Below are positions 7,751-16,099 of a stretch of 28,055 nucleotides of DNA, piece after piece (position 1 is the first letter of the stretch; each line of letters opens with the position of its first letter). The DNA comes from CAZDYI01 sp964509765 (lineage in GTDB: Bacteria; Pseudomonadota; Gammaproteobacteria; Tethybacterales; Tethybacteraceae), in assembly GCA_964509765.1 (NCBI GenBank), contig CAZDYI010000070.1, positions 1 to 28,055 of the forward strand, in the 5' to 3' direction. Below the pieces are notes generated by a model, which had not been told where the DNA came from, made no database searches, and saw only the letters and a program-made list of their open reading frames with translations. The position numbers and the translations under genes are program-made.

Positions 7751-9268
7751 TCAGAGCCTGATTCGACCCTCGACAGCCGGCGAGACCGATCCCCGCTCGA
7801 GGATGTGGCTGATCACCGCATGCGAGACCAGGCTCGTCTCGTGGGCGCCGACGACGACCCGCGCATCGTTCTTGAACATCACGTATCCGTCTCCGCCGCC
7901 GGCCATGTAGTGGTTGGTGGCGACCGTGTACTCCCTTCCGGGGTACAGCGGCTCGCCGCCGACAGTCACCCCGGTCACCCGCTCGCCGGCAGGCAGCGAC
8001 AGGTCGACTGTCATCTCGAGGCCGGAGACCTGCGGGAACCGCCCCGCGACGTCCTCGTGCCGAGACACCCCGTTCTCGAGCGCTGCGAGCAGGACCGAGC
8101 CGGTCATGCTGAGCATCACGATCCTGTTGTTGAACGGCAGCTCGGAGATGACGTCGCGCCGCGAAAGGATCGCGCCGGCGGCGTACTCCCTGTCGCCGCG
8201 GATCCCGCCGCCGTTGACCATCCCGACCTCGGCGCCGACGTAGCCGCGCACGACGTCCGCGACCAGGTTGCCGAAGGCGGCCTCGGCCCCGCGCACCGTC
8301 GGCCTCCGCGTGTCAAGCGGGGTCGACGACGATCCGATGTCCGAGTCGAGCTCCTCGGACAGCCGCGCCATGTAGCCCGTGACCAGCGCCTCGGTCTCGG
8401 GGTCCGGGTCGTAGTCGCGGGTGTCGATCACCCGCCAGTTCGGCCACCACTCCACGCCCTCGCCCTCGTCGATTCCGCTCGCGTCGACGAGCAGGTCGAC
8501 CGCGACGATGTACTCGCCCTCCTCGCGGGTCTCGGCGAACGCGACCGCGCCGTTGTAGCGCAGGTCGAGGTCGTGGTCGTCGCCGGAAAGGATGACGTCA
8601 ACCGCGCCGTCGCGGTACAGCTCGTCGTCCTCGCTCCTGCTCGAGTGCGAGACGGCGACGACGATGTGGGCGCCCGCGTCGCGCAGCGCCGCCGCTGTCT
8701 GCCGCGCGGTCTCGACGAGCGGCAGGAACCTGTAGTCCTCGCCGGGGCTCGAGCTTTCTGTCACCAGCGGCGAGATCATCCCGAACACCCCGACGTTCAC
8801 CCCGTCGAACTCGTAGACCTTCGCGTCGATGATCCCCGGGATCCGGTTGCCGCGGCCGCTGCGGATGTTCGCGCCGAACACCTCCGAGCGCAGGCCGCGC
8901 AGGATGCGCTCCTCAAAGACCTCGGGGCCGAAGTCGAACTCGTGGTTGCCGGGCACGAAGACGTCCGGCGGGTAGACGTTCAGCAGCTCGACGACGTGCG
9001 CGCCTTGGTCGATGCTGCTCATGATCGACGGCGTGAGCGTGTCGCCCGCATGGACGTACAGGACGTTGTCGTTGAAGAACTTCTCGCTGCGGGCCACGGC
9101 AGCCGCGCGGCTGAAGCCTCCGCGCTCGCCGCTGCTGTCCATGTCGTAGATGTCGGACACGAGCAGCAGGGTGATGTCCACCAGGTCCCCGTCCTGCGCG
9201 GCGGCGGGCAAGGCGGAAGCCGCGGAAGCGCATAGCGCCAGGGCGACAGCTGGCTTTTTCAAGTTCAT
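7751..9268 (-). CDS. Secreted 5'-nucleotidase / metallophosphatase (UshA-like)
   Basis: This is a 505-residue protein with a clear signal peptide (KK followed by a hydrophobic core, cleavage near AAAQ at 22-25), so it is periplasmic or exported. The N-terminal metallophosphoesterase domain shows VSDIYDMD (38-44), HAGDTLTP (73-80), VPGNHEFDFG (105-114), an SHSS histidine near 208 and GDDHD near 229-233. The C-terminal 5'-nucleotidase domain includes NGGGIRGDREY and NHYMAGGGDGY. It probably removes phosphate from extracellular nucleotides. The usual first metal motif DxH is DIY here (Asp39, Tyr41). Its position directly upstream of a nucleoside importer and cdd suggests a joint scavenging pathway. 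The ATG start has GGTGGAAG upstream. Confidence 0.85.
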   Translation of the reverse strand: MNLKKPAVALALCASAASALPAAAQDGDLVDITLLLVSDIYDMDSSGERGGFSRAAAVARSEKFFNDNVLYVHAGDTLTPSIMSSIDQGAHVVELLNVYPPDVFVPGNHEFDFGPEVFEERILRGLRSEVFGANIRSGRGNRIPGIIDAKVYEFDGVNVGVFGMISPLVTESSSPGEDYRFLPLVETARQTAAALRDAGAHIVVAVSHSSRSEDDELYRDGAVDVILSGDDHDLDLRYNGAVAFAETREEGEYIVAVDLLVDASGIDEGEGVEWWPNWRVIDTRDYDPDPETEALVTGYMARLSEELDSDIGSSSTPLDTRRPTVRGAEAAFGNLVADVVRGYVGAEVGMVNGGGIRGDREYAAGAILSRRDVISELPFNNRIVMLSMTGSVLLAALENGVSRHEDVAGRFPQVSGLEMTVDLSLPAGERVTGVTVGGEPLYPGREYTVATNHYMAGGGDGYVMFKNDARVVVGAHETSLVSHAVISHILERGSVSPAVEGRIRL

Positions 9269-9359
9269 TCTTCCACCTTCCGAATCTGAATTCGCAACTA
9301 ACTCAGTTGGGATTGTATCCCTGTGCGGACCTGGCCGCCACCGGGCCTGCAGGCGCCCC

Positions 9360-10457
9360 TCAGCCCGCAGCCTGCGCCTGACCGCCCGAGCTCAGGCACC
9401 TGCCCTCGCCGTCGAAGAGGTGCACCGAGTCCGGCGGCAGGTGCAGGTGCACCGTGTCGCCGCGGCTGAGCGCGTTCTGGCCCGGTGAGTGCACCGTGAG
9501 CTGCCCGGTGCCCTCGCCCTCGCAGTAGATGTACGACTCGCCGCCGAGCTGCTCGTTGATCCGCACCACGCACTGCAGGTCCGGCTGGCCGTCGCCCTCG
9601 CTGCCCATGACGATGTGCTCGGGGCGGATCCCGACCTGCAGCTCCTGCCCTTCGCCGATCCCCGCAGGCAGGTCCAAGCCGATCTCGGTCCCGCCGGTCA
9701 GGCGCACGGACCCCTTGCCGGCCTTCGCGTCGAGGAAGTTCATCCGCGGCGAGCCGATGAAGCCGGCGACGAACAGGTTCACCGGCTTGTTGTAGACGTC
9801 GAGCGGCGTGCCCACCTGCTCGATGTAGCCCTCGCGCATCACGACTATCCGGTCGGCCATCGTCATAGCCTCGACCTGGTCGTGAGTCACGTAGATCATC
9901 GTCGTCTCGATCTCCGCGTGCAGCGAGGCGAGCTCCTTGCGCATGGCTACCCGGAGCTCGGCGTCGAGATTCGACAGCGGCTCGTCGAACAGGAAGATCT
10001 TCGGGTCGCGCACCATCGCCCTGCCGATCGCGACGCGCTGGCGCTGCCCGCCGGACAGCTGCGCGGGCTTTCTCCTGAGCAGCTCGCCGAGCCGGAGCAT
10101 CCCCGCGACCCGCTCGACCGTCGCCTTGATCTCGTCGCGCGGGACCTTGGCGTTCTCGAGCGCGAACGCCATGTTCTCGAACACGGTCATGTGCGGGTAC
10201 AGCGCGTACGACTGGAACACCATCGCCAGGCCGCGGTCCGCGGCCGGGACGTGCCCGACCTCGCCGCCGTCGAGCAGTATTTGCCCCGCGGTGGTCTTCT
10301 CGAGGCCCGCTATCAGCCGCAGCAGTGTCGACTTCCCGCAGCCCGACGGCCCGACCAGGACCACGAACTCGCCGTCGCGGATCTCCAGGTCGAGGCTGTG
10401 CAGGACCTCGGTCTCGTCAAACGACTTTGTGATTCCCCTCAGCTCGAGGCTTGACAT
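9360..10457 (-). CDS. Carbohydrate ABC transporter ATP-binding protein, UgpC/MalK type
   Basis: This 365-residue cytoplasmic ATPase powers the sugar importer encoded upstream. The motifs are complete: Walker A GPSGCGKST (36-44), Q-loop Gln82 in FQSYALYPHM, signature LSGGQ (134-138), Walker B FLFDEP (155-160) and switch His192 in YVTHDQ. The C-terminal region from about 240, with PRMNFLDA, GIRPEHI and an OB-fold-like end, is the regulatory/TOBE part typical of MalK and UgpC. The ATG start has a strong GGAGGAGGAAGG Shine-Dalgarno sequence and follows the dehydrogenase by 12 bases. Such ATPases often serve several sugar transporters, so the exact substrate cannot be given. Confidence 0.92.
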   Translation of the reverse strand: MSSLELRGITKSFDETEVLHSLDLEIRDGEFVVLVGPSGCGKSTLLRLIAGLEKTTAGQILLDGGEVGHVPAADRGLAMVFQSYALYPHMTVFENMAFALENAKVPRDEIKATVERVAGMLRLGELLRRKPAQLSGGQRQRVAIGRAMVRDPKIFLFDEPLSNLDAELRVAMRKELASLHAEIETTMIYVTHDQVEAMTMADRIVVMREGYIEQVGTPLDVYNKPVNLFVAGFIGSPRMNFLDAKAGKGSVRLTGGTEIGLDLPAGIGEGQELQVGIRPEHIVMGSEGDGQPDLQCVVRINEQLGGESYIYCEGEGTGQLTVHSPGQNALSRGDTVHLHLPPDSVHLFDGEGRCLSSGGQAQAAG

Positions 10458-10469
10458 CCTTCCTCCTCC

Positions 10470-11486
10470 CTAAACGCTGTTCATGATCGCGGCCCGCGCG
10501 GGGTCCGCCCTCTGCAGCCGCATCGGCTCGTGGCCCGCGACCACCTGCCGGACGTCGTCGACGACCATCTCGCGCATGAGCGCGTACGAGGACGGGTCGG
10601 CGCCCGCCCTGTGCGACGACCACAGCACCGCCTCGTTGCCGCGCCACGGGCTGCCCGCGGCGACCGGCTCCTCCGGGTAGACGTCGACCGCCAGGCGGAA
10701 CCTTCCCTCGGAGGCGAGCTCGACGAGCGCTTCGAAGTCGACCACCGCCGCCCTGCCGCTGAGCACGACGCAGGCGTCGCGCCGGACCGTCCCGAGCAGC
10801 TCGCGGCCTATGCAGCCCCGGTTCTCGGTCGTCGCGCCGGCCATGATCGCGATGCAGTCCGGCCCGGACAGCACCTCCTCCATCGTCGCGGAGCGCGCGC
10901 CGAACGAGCCGATGAAGCCGTCCGACAGCCACGGGTCGTGAGCGAGGACCTCGCAGGAAAACGGCTCGAGCAGGCGCAGGAGCTCGCGGCCGAGGTTGCC
11001 GAAGCCGACGATGCCGACCGTCGCCCCGCGCAGGGTGCGCGAGCCGCGGCAGCCCTCGAGGCCGTAGCCCTCCTCGCCGCGCCGGAAGCCGCGGTCGGCC
11101 TGGGTGAGCCCGCGCATGAGGTCGAGCATCGCCGCGAGCGTCCACTCCGCGACCGCCGGCGCCATCGCCGGCGCGGCTGACAGGACGTGCACGCCGCGGG
11201 CGTGCGCCTCGCGGTAGTCGACGTTCGGGCGCCAGTTCGCGAGGACGTTGACTATCGCGCGCAGCTTGCCCGCGCGCCGCAGCCTGTCGGCGCCCATGTC
11301 GGTCTGGCCGACGATGACTGCGACGTCGCCGATCATACCGTCGACCTCCGCGTCTGGCGCGGGGCCGTCGAGGTACGCACGCACCTCGCAGACCTCGGCG
11401 AGCTGCCGCGCGGTGTCGTCGTCATAGACCATCTCGGCCGTGCGCGGATGGGGATCGAGAAGCAGCAGCGGCAGGCCGGGCGCCAT
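10470..11486 (-). CDS. D-isomer-specific 2-hydroxyacid dehydrogenase family protein
   Basis: This 338-residue protein probably reduces a 2-keto acid, or oxidises a D-2-hydroxy acid, with NAD(P). The nucleotide-binding glycine motif VGFGNLG lies at 160-166. The catalytic triad of the family is present: Arg245 in LSGRAAVVDFEAL, Glu273 in DVYPEEP and His292 in SSHRAG. The gene begins three bases after the second sugar permease and ends 12 bases before the ATPase, so it is embedded in the transport operon. That suggests it acts on a product of the imported compound, perhaps a sugar acid. The substrate is not deducible from sequence. Confidence 0.87.
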   Translation of the reverse strand: MAPGLPLLLLDPHPRTAEMVYDDDTARQLAEVCEVRAYLDGPAPDAEVDGMIGDVAVIVGQTDMGADRLRRAGKLRAIVNVLANWRPNVDYREAHARGVHVLSAAPAMAPAVAEWTLAAMLDLMRGLTQADRGFRRGEEGYGLEGCRGSRTLRGATVGIVGFGNLGRELLRLLEPFSCEVLAHDPWLSDGFIGSFGARSATMEEVLSGPDCIAIMAGATTENRGCIGRELLGTVRRDACVVLSGRAAVVDFEALVELASEGRFRLAVDVYPEEPVAAGSPWRGNEAVLWSSHRAGADPSSYALMREMVVDDVRQVVAGHEPMRLQRADPARAAIMNSV

Positions 11487-11489
11487 CGC

Positions 11490-12575
11490 TCACTTGATCC
11501 CGGCGCTCGCTATGCCGGTCGTGATGAACTTCTGAAGCCAGAAGAAAACCAGCACCACCGGAGCGAGGGTCACCACCGTCATCGCAAGCAGGTAGTTCCA
11601 GCGCGTGTGGAACTCGCCGGCAAACGAGTTCAGCCCGATCTGCAGGGTGAAGTTCTCGTTCTTGGTCAGGACGATCAGCGGCCACAGGAACTCGTTCCAG
11701 CGCCACATCACCGAGAAGATCGCGAGCACCGCGATCGCAGGCAGCGCAAGCGGCATGACGATCCGCCAGTAGATCTGCCACTCGCTCGAGCGGTCGAGGC
11801 GGGCGGCCTCGATGAGCTCCTCGGGGATCGTCAGCATGTACTGCCGCAGCAGGAACACGCCGGTCGGGGTCGCGCACCCGGGGATGATCACCCCCCACAG
11901 CGAGTTGACCATTCCCAGCTCGGTCACCACGTAATAGGTCGGAACGAGGATGATCGTGATCGGGAACATCAGCGTCCCTATGACGAAGCCGAGGGCGAGG
12001 TTCCTGCCCGGAAACCTGTAGATCGCAAGCCCGTACGCGGCCATCGAGTTGATAACGAGCGTGATCAGCGTCGCGGCCAGGGTGACCGCAACCGAGTTCC
12101 CGAGGTAACGCAGGAAGTTCAGCTTGCCTAGCGGGTGCGCGTAGTTCTCCGCGGCGAACGCCACCTCGCGAACCTTCTCAAGCCGGTCTATCGGGATCCT
12201 GAGCTTCTCCTCCGGGGCCTCCGGGTCAACCATCTGCGCCTCGATGCCGACGCGCCGCACCTGCACGAGCTCGCGGACCGTCCCGTCGTCCATCGCGACC
12301 TCGAACAGCGGCAGCTCCTTGTCGAAACCCTCGACCTCGAGGTGCACCTGCGCTAGCGGCGTGAGGGTCGGCGGGTACTCGATCAGCGCGGCCTGCGTCT
12401 TGAACGAAGAAAGCAGCAGCCAGACCACCGGCCCGAACATCAGGAACACCCCGAGCGCGAGGTACGCCCACGACAGCCAGTCGGTGACGTGCGGCTTCGA
12501 TCCCTTCCCGCGCCGGCGCGCCAGGAAGGCGGCGATCCCGCCTCCCGCGGCCCTGCCCGCTGCCGGCGCGCTCAT
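11490..12575 (-). CDS. Carbohydrate ABC transporter permease, MalG type, with large inserted loop
   Basis: This 361-residue inner-membrane permease has a basic cytoplasmic N-terminus and a first membrane segment at about 36-58. An unusually long polar stretch at about 72-150, rich in acidic residues, precedes the normal binding-protein-dependent permease core. The EAA loop that contacts the ATPase is clear: EELIEAARLDRSSEWQIYWRI near 252-272, then MPLALP. The ATG (12,575) forms an ATGA overlap with the upstream permease stop. Open sequence continues upstream in the same frame, but that is a shadow of the other permease. MalG-type proteins are usually about 270-300 residues, so the extra length is the periplasmic insert. 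Confidence 0.9.
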   Translation of the reverse strand: MSAPAAGRAAGGGIAAFLARRRGKGSKPHVTDWLSWAYLALGVFLMFGPVVWLLLSSFKTQAALIEYPPTLTPLAQVHLEVEGFDKELPLFEVAMDDGTVRELVQVRRVGIEAQMVDPEAPEEKLRIPIDRLEKVREVAFAAENYAHPLGKLNFLRYLGNSVAVTLAATLITLVINSMAAYGLAIYRFPGRNLALGFVIGTLMFPITIILVPTYYVVTELGMVNSLWGVIIPGCATPTGVFLLRQYMLTIPEELIEAARLDRSSEWQIYWRIVMPLALPAIAVLAIFSVMWRWNEFLWPLIVLTKNENFTLQIGLNSFAGEFHTRWNYLLAMTVVTLAPVVLVFFWLQKFITTGIASAGIK

Positions 12576-13600
12576 CCGTGCTTCGCGTCCGGCTTGAACG
12601 CGACGGCGATGTAGCCCGCGGTCAGCACGATCAGCAGCGCGGCGAGCAGGTAGGAGGCCGCCGCGGCCAGGCCGAAGTTCTGCACCTGGCTGGCGAACCC
12701 GGTGTCGTAGATGTACTGTACGATCAGCGTCGTCGCGGTGCCGGGGCCGCCTCCGGTCAGGACGAACACCTCGTCGAAGGTCTGCACCGACTTGATCAGC
12801 GCGAGAACGACCACCACCACGAGGTTCGGCCAGAGCATGGGCATCGTGATCCTGCGGAACACCCGCCACTTGTTCGTCCCGTCCATCTCGGCCGCCTCGT
12901 AGAGGTCCGGCGGGATGGCCTGGAGGCCGGCGAGAAGGATCAGGGTGTAGAAGCCCATGTGGGCCCATATCGAGACGAATATCGCCCAGAACATCGCCCA
13001 GGCGGGCTCGATGAAGAACAGCATCTTCGGGCCGCCGAAGCTCTCGAGCACCGCGTTGAGCACCCCGTCGCGGTGCAGCACCCACTTCCAGATCAGCGCG
13101 ACGACGACCGGCGAGAGCAGCACCGGGAAGAAGAACACCGCGCGAAAGAAGCCCCTTCCCGCCATCTTGCGGTTGAGGACGACCGCGGTCAGCAGCGACA
13201 GGCTGACCATGAAGCCCACCTGAAGGCTCACGAACAGGACAGTGTTGTACACCGCCCGCCAGAATATGTCCTCGCGGCAGGATGAGGGGTCGAGGTGGTC
13301 GCCGCAGTCGAGCAGGAAGCCGAAGTGCTCGCCGCCTACGAACGGCCGCCGGTCGATGAACAGCTCGGTGCCGCCCGTGAAGGCGTAGAAGCTGTTGATA
13401 AACAGCGGCGCGATTACGAACGTGCCGAAGAACAGCAGGTTCGGCACGAGGAACAGGTACGGCATGCCGACCTGCCCGATCAGACGCTGCACGCCGCGCA
13501 TGGGGCGGTCGAGCGCGCCCATCGCGAGCCGCCACGGCAGGGCTGCGAGCGACAGCAGCCGCCCGCGCATGCCGCCCTCAGGCGCCGCGGCCGCGCTCAT
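12572..13600 (-). CDS. Carbohydrate ABC transporter permease, MalF/UgpA type
   Basis: This 342-residue inner-membrane permease has six or so membrane segments, beginning with YLFLVPNLLFFGTFVIAPLF near residues 48-67. The EAA loop reads PDLYEAAEMDGTNKWRVFRRI and is followed by MPMLWP, the expected ATPase contact site. A periplasmic stretch with two cysteines (LLDCGDHLDPSSCRED) lies between the first two segments. The gene follows the binding-protein gene by 74 bases and overlaps the next permease by four. It forms the importer channel with the MalG-type partner. Confidence 0.92.
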   Translation of the reverse strand: MSAAAAPEGGMRGRLLSLAALPWRLAMGALDRPMRGVQRLIGQVGMPYLFLVPNLLFFGTFVIAPLFINSFYAFTGGTELFIDRRPFVGGEHFGFLLDCGDHLDPSSCREDIFWRAVYNTVLFVSLQVGFMVSLSLLTAVVLNRKMAGRGFFRAVFFFPVLLSPVVVALIWKWVLHRDGVLNAVLESFGGPKMLFFIEPAWAMFWAIFVSIWAHMGFYTLILLAGLQAIPPDLYEAAEMDGTNKWRVFRRITMPMLWPNLVVVVVLALIKSVQTFDEVFVLTGGGPGTATTLIVQYIYDTGFASQVQNFGLAAAASYLLAALLIVLTAGYIAVAFKPDAKHG

Positions 13601-13626
13601 CCCATTTTGAAGAGCCCTGGCCAGCC

Positions 13627-13648
13627 GCCCCGGACATGCCGCCGGGGC
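13627..13648 (-). other. GC-rich hairpin between binding-protein and permease genes
   Basis: A 7-bp perfect stem, GCCCCGG/CCGGGGC, with an 8-base loop sits in the 74-base gap after the binding-protein stop and before the permease start. Hairpins in this position in ABC operons commonly protect the upstream message from 3' decay, so that binding protein outnumbers permease. No T-run follows. The role here is inferred from position. Confidence 0.45.
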
Positions 13649-13674
13649 AGGCTCGCCTTGCCGTAAGCGGGTTC

Positions 13675-14955
13675 CTACCCGCCGCGCTTCTTCTCCGCTA
13701 TCTGCTGCTCGACGTCCTGGGCCATCCTGTCGTAGGCCTCGTCGAGGGACATCTCGCCGACGATCGCCTGGTTGATCCTGCTTATCGTGGCGTTGAACAT
13801 CACCCGGTTGTGCGGGTAGCCCTGCAGCTTGAAGGCGATCGGCGAGATCTCGCCGATGTGCTCGGAGAAGATCGAGAGAGCGCGCTTGGCGTTCGGATCG
13901 TCAGTGTCGAAGTCGACTCCCTTCGACGACAGGCCGATGTGTCCAGGAATGAACAGGGTCCGGCCATAGAACTCGGCGAGGTTCTCCTCGCTCGAGAGGA
14001 ACTCCATCAGCCGCGCGACCTCCTTGGGATGCTCGGTGTCCTTGAAGGCGACGACCGCGGCGCCGCCCGGCATGCCAGTGCAGGTGGCAGGTCCGCAGGG
14101 CTGCGGGACGGCCCACCAGTCGAAAGCGTCGCCGATGATCTCGGCGAACTGGGAGACCTGCCACGAACCCGACATGTACATCACGACCTGCGAGTTGCTG
14201 AACTCCTCGTGGGCGCTTACGTAGGTCGAGCCGCTTACGCTTCCCCAGAGCTCCTTGGTCATCGTCCCGTCGTTGTGCCAGTCAACCAGCAGCGACGCCA
14301 TGCGCTTGAGGCCGTCGTCAACCACCGCGGGCTCGCCGGCGGAGTCGAAGTACATTGCCCCCTGGCCGATCGCAGGCCCCGCCATGCGGTGCCCGGAGCG
14401 GTCCATCGCGATCGGGATCGGGATGCTGAGCTTGGATGCGACCTCGTTGGCCGCGGCCGCCCACTCCTCCCAGGTCGCGCCCTTCTCGGGAACCGCGACG
14501 CCGGCCTGGTCGAACAGGGTCTTGTTGATGAACGGGCCCGTCACCGTCATCTGCGACATGTAGCCCGCAATCGAGGAGGTGTCGTCGCCGATTCGCAGCC
14601 ACGGCAGGAACGGGCCGAAGTTCTGCTCCCAGTACGCGGGGTCGCTCAGGTGCGGACGCAGGTCCATGTAGTACTTGGCCAGGCCGCCGAGGTCGGTGAC
14701 CCTCGCGAGGTCGGGCCCCTCGCCTGCAGCAAGCTGGACCGGCAGGCCCTCGAGGATCTGCTTGTAGGCGACGACGTCGAGCTGGACCTTGATGTCGGGG
14801 TTCGCCGCCTCGAATCGATCAAGCTGCTCGCGGACGACCTGGTCCTCGATTCCGTCCGTGTAGAACATCATCCGCAGCTCGACCTGGGCCGCGGCGCCTG
14901 CTGCCGCCGCAAGCCCGACTGCGGACGCGGCGCACACCCTGAACATCTTCCTCAT
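13675..14955 (-). CDS. Carbohydrate ABC transporter substrate-binding protein
   Basis: This 426-residue exported protein has a signal peptide of about 23 residues (basic MRKMFR, hydrophobic core, cleavage near GAAAQ). The mature protein has the extracellular solute-binding family 1 layout: VELRMMFYTDGIEDQ at the start, FEAANPDIKVQLD, AAGEGPDLARVTDLGGLA and FINKTLFDQAGV. I place the start at the ATG at 14,955, because GGAAGGGGGAA lies just upstream; an ATG 18 bases earlier would put that Shine-Dalgarno sequence inside the gene. It is the first gene of the sugar operon, with a TATAAT element about 36 bases upstream. Its ligand cannot be read from the sequence. Confidence 0.92.
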   Translation of the reverse strand: MRKMFRVCAASAVGLAAAAGAAAQVELRMMFYTDGIEDQVVREQLDRFEAANPDIKVQLDVVAYKQILEGLPVQLAAGEGPDLARVTDLGGLAKYYMDLRPHLSDPAYWEQNFGPFLPWLRIGDDTSSIAGYMSQMTVTGPFINKTLFDQAGVAVPEKGATWEEWAAAANEVASKLSIPIPIAMDRSGHRMAGPAIGQGAMYFDSAGEPAVVDDGLKRMASLLVDWHNDGTMTKELWGSVSGSTYVSAHEEFSNSQVVMYMSGSWQVSQFAEIIGDAFDWWAVPQPCGPATCTGMPGGAAVVAFKDTEHPKEVARLMEFLSSEENLAEFYGRTLFIPGHIGLSSKGVDFDTDDPNAKRALSIFSEHIGEISPIAFKLQGYPHNRVMFNATISRINQAIVGEMSLDEAYDRMAQDVEQQIAEKKRGG

Positions 14956-14990
14956 GTTTCCCCCTTCCGTCATCGACGGACTAGCGGGAA

Positions 14991-14996
14991 ATTATA
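14991..14996 (-). promoter_or_regulatory. Candidate -10 element of sugar ABC operon
   Basis: A perfect TATAAT on the minus strand lies in the gap between ccoP and the binding-protein gene, in an unusually AT-rich patch for this region. It would start transcription about 29 bases before the ATG at 14,955. I see no good -35 hexamer at 16-18 bases, so it may need an activator, or the match may be chance. Confidence 0.4.
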
Positions 14997-15020
14997 CCCA
15001 TTGAATTGATACTTTTTCCC

Positions 15021-15950
15021 TCAGTTTCGCTCCGCAAGCGACCGAGGCCCGCCGGCGGCCACCCAGGCCGCGAGCAGCCGCGCGCGCGCAGGGCCGAGCC
15101 GCCCCTCCTGCGCGGGCATGACTCCGTTGCGGCCGTTGCTGAGGGTTTCGACGATCGACTCCCGGTCGCTGCCGTACAGCCAGACCCCGTCGGTGAGGTC
15201 CGGCGCGCCGAGCAGCGGGTTGCCCTTGCCGTCCGCGCCGTGGCAGGCCGCGCAGACCTGCGCGTACTGCTCGGCCGCGCGCCGCGCGCCCTCGCCGGGC
15301 CCGGCCAGGCCCGCGAGGCTGAGCACGTGGTCGGCCATCCGCTCGACGCCCTCCGGCCCGCCGAGCTGCGCGGTCTGCGAGACCATCACCGCCTGCCGGC
15401 CCTTTGCGATCGAGGCGTGGATCTCGTCGGCGCTCCCGCCCCACTGCCACTCGTCGTCGGTCAGGTCCGGGAACAGGCTCGCCTGGCCGGCGCCGTCTAG
15501 CCCGTGGCAGGCCGAGCAATTGTCGACGAACAGGTTCTCCGCCGTCGCCATCGCCGCCGCGTCGGCGGCGAGCTCCTCGAACGGCGCGCTCTCCCACTGC
15601 GCATGCAGGCTGCCGTACCTCTCCTCGTGGTACGCCTGAGCATGCTCGAACTGGCGGAACTGCGTCCACTCGAGCATGCCTTTATAGCTTCCCATCCCGG
15701 GGTACAGGACCAGGTACAGGCAGGTGAACACGATAGTCCCGAGAAAGAGGAAGAACCACCACTTGGGCGGCTCGGAGTTCCCCTCGCTTAGCGTCCCGTC
15801 CCAGACCTCCTCCTCGGAGCGGATCTGCCTGCCCGAGGCCGAGAACACCGAGTAGAGCAGGAACGCCAGGAACAGCAGGCCGAGCGAAGTTATGACGACG
15901 ACCCAGCCGGTCCAGAACCCGGAGGTGAAGTCCGCGATCTCTGCGCTCAC
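15021..15950 (-). CDS. ccoP: cbb3-type cytochrome c oxidase subunit III, diheme
   Basis: This 309-residue membrane-anchored diheme cytochrome c passes electrons to CcoN/CcoO. It has two membrane segments (about 11-35 and 64-86) joined by a polar loop, then WWFFLFLGTIVFTCLYLVLYP and GMGSYKGML. Two class I heme sites follow: CSACH (145-149) and CAACH (233-237), with likely axial methionines in RQAVMVS and RNGVMPA. The GTG start overlaps the ccoQ stop as GTGA. The two-segment anchor matches the longer CcoP form. No terminator is obvious after the stop. Confidence 0.95.
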   Translation of the reverse strand: MSAEIADFTSGFWTGWVVVITSLGLLFLAFLLYSVFSASGRQIRSEEEVWDGTLSEGNSEPPKWWFFLFLGTIVFTCLYLVLYPGMGSYKGMLEWTQFRQFEHAQAYHEERYGSLHAQWESAPFEELAADAAAMATAENLFVDNCSACHGLDGAGQASLFPDLTDDEWQWGGSADEIHASIAKGRQAVMVSQTAQLGGPEGVERMADHVLSLAGLAGPGEGARRAAEQYAQVCAACHGADGKGNPLLGAPDLTDGVWLYGSDRESIVETLSNGRNGVMPAQEGRLGPARARLLAAWVAAGGPRSLAERN

Positions 15951-16099
15951 TTCGCCGGAGGCTCCTCGAGCGGGATGCGGGCCGCCTCGTCGAGCGACCT
16001 GTCGTCCTTGCGGAAGGCGAGCAGCCAGATAGCAAGGCCGACGACCGCGGCGCTCACGACGATGTCGCCGACAAGTATGTAGACGGCAAGCGCGCTCAC
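15947..16099 (-). CDS. ccoQ: cbb3-type cytochrome c oxidase subunit CcoQ
   Basis: This 50-codon gene begins at GTG. The product has one membrane segment (about 5-29, AVYILVGDIVV through GLAIWLLAF), then the polar tail RKDDRSLDEAARIPLEEPPAK. Size, single segment and position between ccoO and ccoP fit CcoQ, which stabilises the assembled oxidase. Both ends overlap their neighbours by four bases (GTGA), so the subunits are translationally coupled. Confidence 0.88.
   Translation of the reverse strand: MSALAVYILVGDIVVSAAVVGLAIWLLAFRKDDRSLDEAARIPLEEPPAK

Noticed and set aside
11490..13535. A 681-codon fused permease frame
   Set aside because: Only the part from the ATG at 12,575 has permease motifs; the upstream extension is an out-of-frame shadow of the MalF-type gene.
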